From CALNZV01 sp942491115 (GTDB lineage Bacteria; Desulfobacterota; Desulfobacteria; Desulfobacterales; UBA5852): a DNA stretch of 64,000 bases. Both the position numbers and the translations under genes were made by a program. Of this stretch, positions 42,051 to 48,809 are shown piece after piece (within the stretch, counting starts at the first letter, position 1; each line of letters starts with the position of its first letter). A model generated the notes under the pieces. It was not told the origin of the DNA. It saw only the letters and a list, made by a program, of their open reading frames with translations, and did not search any database. Location of the stretch: assembly GCA_942491115.1 (NCBI GenBank), contig CALNZV010000007.1, forward strand, positions 682,001-746,000, given 5' to 3'.

Positions 42051-43745
42051 ATGGTCCGTCGCAAGCGATCACCGACATCCCCGGCCGAAACCGGCGTAAT
42101 CAGAAAATCCGGGCGCGGTCGTCTCCATATCGCCTTAGGGTATCCCAACCAGTACCCCGTGGGCATGTCGAGCCTCGGCTTTCAGACCATCTACGGATTG
42201 ATGAACGGGCTCGACGGTGTGGGTTGTGAACGGTTCTTCCTTTCGGAAGGAGCCGGACCGGTTCGAACCGTCGAAAGCGGCACCCCCCTGTCCGCCTTTG
42301 ACATCGTTGCGTTTTCGATCAGTTTTGAAAACGACTACCCCAACCTGGTCCGACTCCTTTTAAACGCAGGCCTCCCCCTGCCGGCATCAGAGAGAGGTTC
42401 CCCCCACCCTCTGGTCATGGCAGGGGGGGCCGCCTGCTTCCTCAACCCCGAACCCATCGCCCCCTTCCTGGACTGCATTATTGTCGGCGAGGCCGAAGCG
42501 GTGCTGCCGGACTTCCTGGACAAGTATTCTCCGACCGCCGACCGTCGCCGTCAGCTCCGATTGCTGGCGTCCGCACTGCCCGGCGTTTACGTGCCGCAAT
42601 GTTACCGGATCGATTACCAAAAAGACGGAACCCTGTCCGGAATCACGGCTACCGCCGACGTTCCGGATCGGGTCGAGAGGGTATGGCCGTCGGATCTCGA
42701 CCCCATCGCCACACGAACCGTCGTCATGGGCGGCGAGACCGCCTTTTCCGCCGATGCTCTTGTGGAGGTCAGCCGTGGCTGTCCCCACGGCTGCCGGTTC
42801 TGCAGTGCCGGCTATATCTATAGGCCTCCCCGATTTCGTTCGGCCAAGCAACTGGTCCGCCAGATACGAAACGATCTCCCAGATGCCGGCCGAGTGGGTC
42901 TAGTGGGGGCGGCCGTGTCGGACCTGCCGGATCTGGAGAACCTGTGTGCGCACCTGGAAGGCGACCGCGTCCTGCTCTCGTTCAGTTCCCTGAGGGCAGA
43001 CGCCCTCACCGAAGGAGTGATTGCCGCCCTTCGCGCCAACGGCACTAAAACCGCCACCATCGCTCCGGAGGCCGGCTCGGAACGCCTGCGAAAGGTGATC
43101 AACAAGGGACTCACCGACGACCAGATTGTGGACGCCTCCTCCCGTTTGGTGGAAGGCGGCATCCCGAATCTGAAACTCTATTTCATGGTGGGACTGCCCA
43201 CAGAAACCGATGCCGACATGGATGCCATCGTCCAGATGGTGGATCGGGTCCGCAAAGCCTTTGTTGACGCCAGCCGGCCCCGAGGGCGCATCGGCACCCT
43301 GACGGTGAGTGTCAACCCGTTTGTCCCCAAACCCTTTACCCCCTTCCAGTGGGCCCCCATGGCCACCAGCAAGGTGCTCCAAAACCGAATCCGTTTTCTG
43401 CGGAAAGCAGCCGGCCCCGTCCCCAACCTTCGCTTCCAAAGCGAATCCGTTAAGAGCGCTGCTGTACAAGCGCTTCTGTCCCGGGGAGACCGCCGTTTGT
43501 CCCGCCTCTTTCCCATTCATTGGGCCAGCGGGGCCCGCTGGCCGTCAACCCTGAAAAAGGCCCAAGTCGATTTGGCGTTTTATCTCGAACGAGAGCGGGG
43601 TAAGGACGAATTGCTTCCCTGGGACATCATCGACAATCGGGTGACCAAGACCTTTTTGTGGAAAGAGTACCGCCGCGCCCTGCTCGGAAAAACGACCGCC
43701 CCGTGTCCGATTCACGGATGCCGGGTTTGCGGTGTCTGTCAGTGA
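42051..43745 (+). CDS. Radical SAM protein with B12-binding-like N-terminus
   Basis: The 564-residue protein has an N-terminal Rossmann-like region (LHIALGYPNQYPVGMSSLG; VMAGGAACFLNPEPIAPFLD) like cobalamin-binding domains but without a DxHxxG motif. The radical SAM domain follows, with CPHGCRFC (Cys244, 248, 251) binding the 4Fe-4S cluster. The C-terminus carries CPIHGCRVCGVC (Cys552, 557, 560, 563), perhaps a second metal site. The first part resembles the TIGR03960 group often linked to ribosomal or tRNA modification genes; the product is unknown. It follows ftsZ by 35 bp, and is probably the last gene of the dcw transcript. Confidence 0.82.
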   Translation: MVRRKRSPTSPAETGVIRKSGRGRLHIALGYPNQYPVGMSSLGFQTIYGLMNGLDGVGCERFFLSEGAGPVRTVESGTPLSAFDIVAFSISFENDYPNLVRLLLNAGLPLPASERGSPHPLVMAGGAACFLNPEPIAPFLDCIIVGEAEAVLPDFLDKYSPTADRRRQLRLLASALPGVYVPQCYRIDYQKDGTLSGITATADVPDRVERVWPSDLDPIATRTVVMGGETAFSADALVEVSRGCPHGCRFCSAGYIYRPPRFRSAKQLVRQIRNDLPDAGRVGLVGAAVSDLPDLENLCAHLEGDRVLLSFSSLRADALTEGVIAALRANGTKTATIAPEAGSERLRKVINKGLTDDQIVDASSRLVEGGIPNLKLYFMVGLPTETDADMDAIVQMVDRVRKAFVDASRPRGRIGTLTVSVNPFVPKPFTPFQWAPMATSKVLQNRIRFLRKAAGPVPNLRFQSESVKSAAVQALLSRGDRRLSRLFPIHWASGARWPSTLKKAQVDLAFYLERERGKDELLPWDIIDNRVTKTFLWKEYRRALLGKTTAPCPIHGCRVCGVCQ

Positions 43746-43754
43746 CGGGTCTAT

Positions 43755-43769
43755 GGCATCGGCAATGCC
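43755..43769 (+). terminator. Weak hairpin after the dcw/radical SAM transcript
   Basis: GGCAT-cggca-ATGCC (43755-43769) is followed by GTTTCTTT. The stem is only 5 bp, so it is a weak terminator candidate. Confidence 0.35.
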
Positions 43770-44000
43770 GTTTCTTTCACTCTGGGCCATTGTCGCTCCC
43801 TATGCTCGACTGAAACATTCGAGCAGTTCTACCGGCACTCTGGTGGGTTCATCGGCTTTTATGACTCCATAACTCTTTCGACCCTCCTAAATATTCCCAA
43901 TATAAAAAAACACTTGAACCTATATGGCCATTATGCTACCCAGATTCTTTGATTTATCCACTGCACCCACCCAAACTTACATCAAAGGAATGAATCTACG

Positions 44001-44444
44001 ATGGCAGCAGAGAAAGACCTGAAAAACGTCTATCTTGTCGCGGTTATTCTCTTCGTTGTGGGTGTCTTCTGTTATGCCGCCTTTCCAACCAAGGCGCCGG
44101 AAGAACCACTCCGGTTGGTCTATTCGGGAAACAACGCCAAACAGGTGTTGTTCCACCATGATCGTCACATTGGGGAATACGGTGCCTCCTGCGGTGACTG
44201 TCACCACCACCCACCCGGCGAAGACAACAACGTCGCCTGCAGCGAATGCCATCCCCAAGTGGAAGCCCCGGACGGGTCCCCTCCCGACAGTTGCCTCGAC
44301 TGTCACGATGCGGAAGATGCAGAAATCACAGAAAACGAGATTGTGCTCAAAACAGACGCTTTTCATGCCCAGTGCGGCGCCTGCCACGAGAGCATCGGTC
44401 AAGGCCCGGAAACGGGTGACTGTGCCGGATGCCATGCGCTATGA
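44001..44444 (+). CDS. Rnf-associated five-haem c-type cytochrome
   Basis: The 147-residue protein has one N-terminal hydrophobic segment (about 9-28) that can be a signal anchor, then a soluble part with five CxxCH haem motifs: Cys64-His68, Cys80-His84, Cys98-His102, Cys125-His129 and Cys141-His145. Extra His residues (52, 53, 56, 69, 70, 122) can serve as distal ligands. It should be periplasmic and exchange electrons between the Rnf complex and the periplasmic cytochrome pool. It lies 55 bp upstream of rnfC on the same strand. A cytochrome in this position is known in Desulfovibrio and Methanosarcina rnf clusters. The 255 bp upstream is AT-rich but shows no clear promoter. Confidence 0.88.
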   Translation: MAAEKDLKNVYLVAVILFVVGVFCYAAFPTKAPEEPLRLVYSGNNAKQVLFHHDRHIGEYGASCGDCHHHPPGEDNNVACSECHPQVEAPDGSPPDSCLDCHDAEDAEITENEIVLKTDAFHAQCGACHESIGQGPETGDCAGCHAL

Positions 44445-44499
44445 TGAAAGGGTCTCCCGATCGGTCCCTCTGATTTCATTTTCGGTAAAGGAAAAATAG

Positions 44500-45780
44500 A
44501 TGATGAAAGGTTCGGTTGCGGGTTTGACGACACTGCCCATTGCTTATGAACTCCTCCATCAAACACCTGTCGGCCCCCAGGAAATAGCCACCAGCGGCCG
44601 GGTTACGCTTCTGGTGGACGCCCCGTTCGAGCAATCCGACCAGCTGGCCTTGGCCGTGGGCGACGACGTCACTACCGGCCAAAAACTCCTTCCCCTGAAA
44701 GACAGTGCGGTCTACGCCATTTCCTCGGTAACGGGAAGGGTGACCGACATTTCCCCCCACATGGGCGATTTCGGCCGAACGGCGACCGCCATTCAGATTC
44801 AGTCGGATTTACCGGACCGTCTAGACGAGGCCTTCTCCGGGGCGGAGCCGACCCTGGACACCCTGGAATCCTTTCTGTCGGGTGCGCCCGGAAATCCCTC
44901 TTTTGAGGTGTTCAAAAACCCGGAAAAACCCATTCACACCGTGGTGATCTGCGGGCTGGATATCGATCTGCTGGTGGCGACCAACCAATACATCATCAAG
45001 GCCGACACCCATGCGGTGGAAAAAGGAATCGAGGTTCTAAAGGCTGCCACCGGGGTCGAAACAGTGGTCATCGCCGTCCCGAGAGACCTGGTCCAGGGAT
45101 TCGGCCACACCAATGCGGACCGTCTCATTGCCGTGGACAACGACTATCCGGCAGCCCACCCCCGGCTCATCCTTTACCGAGCCTTCGGAACGGAAGTGCC
45201 GGCGTCCCAGAACCCCGAAGACTTGGGGTTCACCTTCATGAGCGCAGAAGCGGCGGCCGCCATCGGCAAGGCCTTCAATACCGGTCGACTGCCGGTTTTT
45301 AAAACCGTCACCCTCATCGAGAAAACCGGTCGGAAGCGCATCGTCAGCGCCCGAATTGGAACACCGATCAGCGAGGTGCTCAAAGCGGGCCAGGTCGACA
45401 CCGCCGACCGGGACCGGCTCATCATTGGCGGTCCCATGAGAGGAACCGCTACCCATTCCGAAGCCCATCCGGTCCAAGCGGATACCGACGCCGTCATGGT
45501 CCAGGCGCGGGAGAGCGTCTCCCTGGTATCGGACTACCCGTGCATCAACTGCGGCGAGTGCATTCCCGCCTGTCCCACCCGGATTCAGGTCAATATGCTG
45601 GTCCGTTTTCTCGAGGCCGGTCAATATGAAACGGCCGCCGAAGAATACGACCTTCACTCCTGTATCGATTGCGGGCTGTGCAGCTACATCTGCGTTTCCC
45701 AAATCCCTATATTCCAGTACATCCGGTTGGCCAAATACGAGCTAAGCCGGTTGAACGCAGTGGAGGCATCGAATGACTAA
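44500..45780 (+). CDS. rnfC: Rnf complex subunit RnfC (atypical)
   Basis: The 426-residue peripheral subunit has the N-terminal barrel-sandwich region and two C-terminal 4Fe-4S motifs, CINCGECIPACP (Cys348, 351, 354, 358) and CIDCGLCSYIC (Cys388, 391, 394, 398). In NADH-linked RnfC the middle has a glycine loop like GGAGFPT for NADH/FMN. At the matching place this protein has only FLSGAPGNPSFEVF and the following NGAECEP-like block reads ICGLDIDLLVA. So the NADH site looks degraded. It overlaps rnfD by 8 bp. ATG 44500 or ATG 44503 may be used. Confidence 0.9.
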   Translation: MMKGSVAGLTTLPIAYELLHQTPVGPQEIATSGRVTLLVDAPFEQSDQLALAVGDDVTTGQKLLPLKDSAVYAISSVTGRVTDISPHMGDFGRTATAIQIQSDLPDRLDEAFSGAEPTLDTLESFLSGAPGNPSFEVFKNPEKPIHTVVICGLDIDLLVATNQYIIKADTHAVEKGIEVLKAATGVETVVIAVPRDLVQGFGHTNADRLIAVDNDYPAAHPRLILYRAFGTEVPASQNPEDLGFTFMSAEAAAAIGKAFNTGRLPVFKTVTLIEKTGRKRIVSARIGTPISEVLKAGQVDTADRDRLIIGGPMRGTATHSEAHPVQADTDAVMVQARESVSLVSDYPCINCGECIPACPTRIQVNMLVRFLEAGQYETAAEEYDLHSCIDCGLCSYICVSQIPIFQYIRLAKYELSRLNAVEASND

Positions 45781-46732
45781 CGGTAAGATGTTCGTCGTAT
45801 CGCATGCGCCGTTCTGGCATGTCGGCTCTCGAGTGGCCGACCGCTATTTCGGAATGATTCTGGCGGCTCTGCCCGCCGTGCTCATGGGCGTCGTTCAATA
45901 CGGTCTTCCTGCAGTCGCCACGGTCTGCTTGTCAGTGTCCTCCGCCGTCTTCTGGGAATGGCTGATGAACCGGATGATGAAGCGGCCGGTGACCGTCGCC
46001 GACGGCAACGCTGCCCTGATCGGACTGCTGATGGCCATGTTGATTCCTGCCACGGCAGCCTGGTGGGCGGTATTGGTGGGCACCGCCATCGCCATCATCG
46101 TCGGCAAGCAGATCTACGGCGGTATCGGCGCCAACCCCTTTCACCCTGTCGTGGTGTCCCTGATGATCCTAACGGTATCATGGGGGAAACTCTTTGATTT
46201 CGACGCCGCCCTCGTCAACTATGACTTCACCTTTGTCGCCGTCTACCCTCTCGGGCAGTTGAAGGCCTTCGGCCCCTCGGCCGTCGACCACTTCACCCTC
46301 GGCGATCTTCTCATGGGCCGCCAGCTGGGGGGACTGGGATCCACCTTCGGCCTGGGGCTCATCATCGGAGGGGCCTATCTCATCTGGAAGCGCTACATCC
46401 GGTGGGAAATCGCCTTGACCTTCCTGGCCGGCGTCTTTATGACCGCCCTGGTTTTCAGCATTGCCGATCCCACCCGCTTCGGCAGTCCCCTGTTCCATCT
46501 GCTGACCGGTTATACCCTGGTCGGTGCCTTCTTCCTCATGCCCGATGATTCGTCCTCGCCGGTCAACCCCATCCCGATGATGATCTACGGCGCCGGGGGC
46601 GGCATCATGACCGTGTTGATCCGCAACATCGGGATTTATCCGGACGGGGTGCTGCTGGCCGTGCTGTTGATGAACATCATAAACCCGCTGCTGGATAAAA
46701 TCAGACCCAAAGCGCTGGGAAAGGTGGGATGA
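45773..46732 (+). CDS. rnfD: Rnf complex membrane subunit RnfD
   Basis: The 319-residue membrane protein has eight to ten spans and belongs to the RnfD/NqrB family. These subunits hold covalently bound FMN in the membrane part and help form the ion path. Typical text includes HAPFWHVGSRVADRYFGMI, PVTVADGNAALIGLLMAML, GGIGANPFHPVVVSL and, late, YTLVGAFFLMPDDSSSPVNP. It overlaps rnfC by 8 bp and is followed by rnfG after 1 bp, so the three are translationally linked. Confidence 0.94.
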   Translation: MTNGKMFVVSHAPFWHVGSRVADRYFGMILAALPAVLMGVVQYGLPAVATVCLSVSSAVFWEWLMNRMMKRPVTVADGNAALIGLLMAMLIPATAAWWAVLVGTAIAIIVGKQIYGGIGANPFHPVVVSLMILTVSWGKLFDFDAALVNYDFTFVAVYPLGQLKAFGPSAVDHFTLGDLLMGRQLGGLGSTFGLGLIIGGAYLIWKRYIRWEIALTFLAGVFMTALVFSIADPTRFGSPLFHLLTGYTLVGAFFLMPDDSSSPVNPIPMMIYGAGGGIMTVLIRNIGIYPDGVLLAVLLMNIINPLLDKIRPKALGKVG

Positions 46733-46733
46733 G

Positions 46734-47324
46734 ATGAAAGAAATGATCAAAATGGTCGTCGTCCTCACGCTTCTGAGTTCCCTTTCCGGAGGACTGCTGG
46801 CCTACGTAAAGGACAATACCAAGGATCGCATCGAAGACCAGGTGCTGCAGTTGGTCAAAGGTCCGACGATTATGAATATCTTCGAAGGTGCTTCCAACGA
46901 TCCGGTGGCGGACCGGTTCGCCATCGAAGAGGGCGAGGGGAAAATTGACTTTTTCGTGGCCAAATTCGACGGAAAGCCAAAAGCCATCGCATTTGAAACC
47001 AGCGGGAAAGGGTACGGCGGGGATGTCGGCCTCATGGTGGCCGTGGACATCGCCGACGGCACCATCTACGGCGTCGGCGTGACGACCCACAGCGAAACCG
47101 CCGGCCTCGGATCGAAGGCGAAAGAGGATCCCAAATTCGCCGCTCAATTTAAAGGGATTGCGGCCAAAGGACCTATCAAAGTGAGCGCGGACGGTGGGCA
47201 GATCAGCGCTCTTTCCGGAGCCACCATCACCTCCCGGGCCGTGGCCTCTGCCGCTACCGAGGCAGTAGAAACCTATCAGAATCTCAAGCCGCAGATCGAG
47301 GAAAACGTCAAAGGCTTTAACTAG
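46734..47324 (+). CDS. rnfG: Rnf complex flavin subunit RnfG
   Basis: The 196-residue subunit has one N-terminal membrane anchor (about 7-24) and a periplasmic FMN-binding domain. The covalent flavin site SGATITS is at residues 161-167, with Thr164 as the expected attachment residue. GVGVTTHSETAGLGSK is the usual flavin pocket region. FMN is normally attached by the transferase ApbE, whose gene is not in this window. It is followed by a 199-bp gap before rnfE, unusual in an otherwise tight operon. Confidence 0.94.
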   Translation: MKEMIKMVVVLTLLSSLSGGLLAYVKDNTKDRIEDQVLQLVKGPTIMNIFEGASNDPVADRFAIEEGEGKIDFFVAKFDGKPKAIAFETSGKGYGGDVGLMVAVDIADGTIYGVGVTTHSETAGLGSKAKEDPKFAAQFKGIAAKGPIKVSADGGQISALSGATITSRAVASAATEAVETYQNLKPQIEENVKGFN

Positions 47325-47523
47325 AGCCCATCTTATCGATTTGGTAGAAATAGTGATCGTGTCCGATTCTGAAATAGGGATGTTTGGTTCTGCTCGAGTC
47401 CACACAAGCGTTTACGGATAAGCATCCAGCTGTGAGCCGCAGCCGGAAACCCGAGGAGAAGGACAAACAGGACGAAACAGACCATTTCTGGATGAACACT
47501 AACTTAGACAGGGAAAGAAGACG

Positions 47524-48153
47524 ATGGCAAAATCGCTGACGCACGAATTCGTTAAGGGCCTGTGGGAGGAAGTCCCCCCCTTCCGTCTGGTTCTTGGCTT
47601 ATGCCCGGTCCTGGGTGTAACGACCAAAATGCAATACGGCATCGGCATGGGATTGGCCACCACCTTTGTCCTGGTCTGCTCAGGACTTCTGGTCTCCCTA
47701 CTGCGGAAGGTGATTCCAGCCAAGGTCCGCATCGCATGCTTCATTATCATTATCGCCACGTTCGTCACCCTAGTGGAACTGCTCATGCAAGCGTTTGCCT
47801 ACAGCCTATTTTTGGACCTGGGCATGTTCATCCCCCTCATTGTCGTCAACTGCATCGTGCTCGGCAGGGCCGAGGCCTTTGCCTCCAAAAACGGCCTTGT
47901 CTACTCGATCGCCGACGGACTGGGTATCGGCATCGGTTTCACCCTGTCCCTTGCCGCCCTTGGCGGATTGAGGGAAATCCTCGGCGCAGGGACCCTCACG
48001 ATCTGGGGTGCCCCGCTATTCGACGGTCCGATATTCGATATCGCCAACGTGTTTCCGGGTTTTCAGCCCTTTGAATTCATGGTCATGGCACCAGGCGCTT
48101 TTGTCTGTCTCGGACTCATGCTATGCGGCATGAACATGCTGGGCAATAAATAG
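47524..48153 (+). CDS. rnfE: Rnf complex membrane subunit RnfE
   Basis: The 209-residue integral membrane protein has six spans and belongs to the RnfE/NqrD family, which forms with RnfA the inverted pair at the core of the ion pump. Recognisable text is LTHEFVKGLWEENP-like (FVKGLWEEVPPF), LGLCPVLGVTT, LLMQAFAYSLFLDLGMFIPLI in two parts, and NCIVLGRAEAFASKNG. The extra C-terminal region is normal. The 199 bp upstream contains no gene or clear promoter. It is followed by rnfA after 10 bp. Confidence 0.94.
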   Translation: MAKSLTHEFVKGLWEEVPPFRLVLGLCPVLGVTTKMQYGIGMGLATTFVLVCSGLLVSLLRKVIPAKVRIACFIIIIATFVTLVELLMQAFAYSLFLDLGMFIPLIVVNCIVLGRAEAFASKNGLVYSIADGLGIGIGFTLSLAALGGLREILGAGTLTIWGAPLFDGPIFDIANVFPGFQPFEFMVMAPGAFVCLGLMLCGMNMLGNK

Positions 48154-48163
48154 GAGGCCTCCG

Positions 48164-48739
48164 ATGGGTGATTACATCGTATTGATCATCAGCTGTATTT
48201 TCGTCAACAACATCCTTCTGGCCCAGTTTTTAGGGAACTGCCCCTTTTTCGGAACTTCCAAAAAAATGGAAACCGCCGTCGGCATGGCCATGGCGGTCGT
48301 GTTCGTCCTGGTCATGGCCGCCGTGATCACCTATGCCATCTATTATTTTCTCTTGATTCCCTTAAATCTAGTCTTCTTGAGAACCATTGCCTTTATTCTC
48401 GTGATCGCCTCACTGGTCCAGTTTGTGGAAATGTTCCTAAAAAAGAGCATTCCGGCCCTCTATGCCGGCTTGGGCATCTTTCTGCCGTTGATCACCACCA
48501 ACTGCGCCGTTTTCGGCGCCTGCGTGATCAACATCGACCAAGAATATAGCTTTATGCAAGCCCTGGTGGCGTCCTTCGCCTATGCCGTTGGATTCGGTGT
48601 GGCGTTAATTCTGTTTGCCGGGTTACGTGAGCGAATCCTTCTGGCACGGGTTCCCAGGCCTCTCCAGGATACCTCCATCGCCCTGGTGACGGCAGGGGTC
48701 CTGTCTTTGGCCTTCTTTGCCTTCAAAGGCATGGTATAG
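48164..48739 (+). CDS. rnfA: Rnf complex membrane subunit RnfA
   Basis: The 191-residue membrane protein has six spans and belongs to the RnfA/NqrE family. It begins IVLIISCIFVNNILLAQFLG, with the conserved Cys of NCPFFGTSKK near residue 26, and has LPLITTNCAVFGACVIN at about 108-124 with the second core Cys. In the complex these Cys residues bind a shared 2Fe-2S centre with RnfE. AGGAGG is placed just before the start. It is followed by rnfB after 70 bp. Confidence 0.95.
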   Translation: MGDYIVLIISCIFVNNILLAQFLGNCPFFGTSKKMETAVGMAMAVVFVLVMAAVITYAIYYFLLIPLNLVFLRTIAFILVIASLVQFVEMFLKKSIPALYAGLGIFLPLITTNCAVFGACVINIDQEYSFMQALVASFAYAVGFGVALILFAGLRERILLARVPRPLQDTSIALVTAGVLSLAFFAFKGMV

Positions 48740-48809
48740 ACCTATGATAATAAGGCCCGGCGGCGGATCGACCGCATCAATTTCAGCCGGACCTCAGGAG
48801 GAGGTTTGA

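Noticed and set aside
43914..43937. A promoter before the cytochrome/rnf operon (TTGAAC with TATGCT).
   Set aside because: The spacer would be only 12 nt; no -10 fits at 16-18 nt. A sigma-54 reading (TGGCC...GCT) also has wrong spacing.
47325..47523. A missing gene between rnfG and rnfE.
   Set aside because: No frame in the 199 bp has a plausible start, ribosome-binding site and length. It is left as an untranslated gap.
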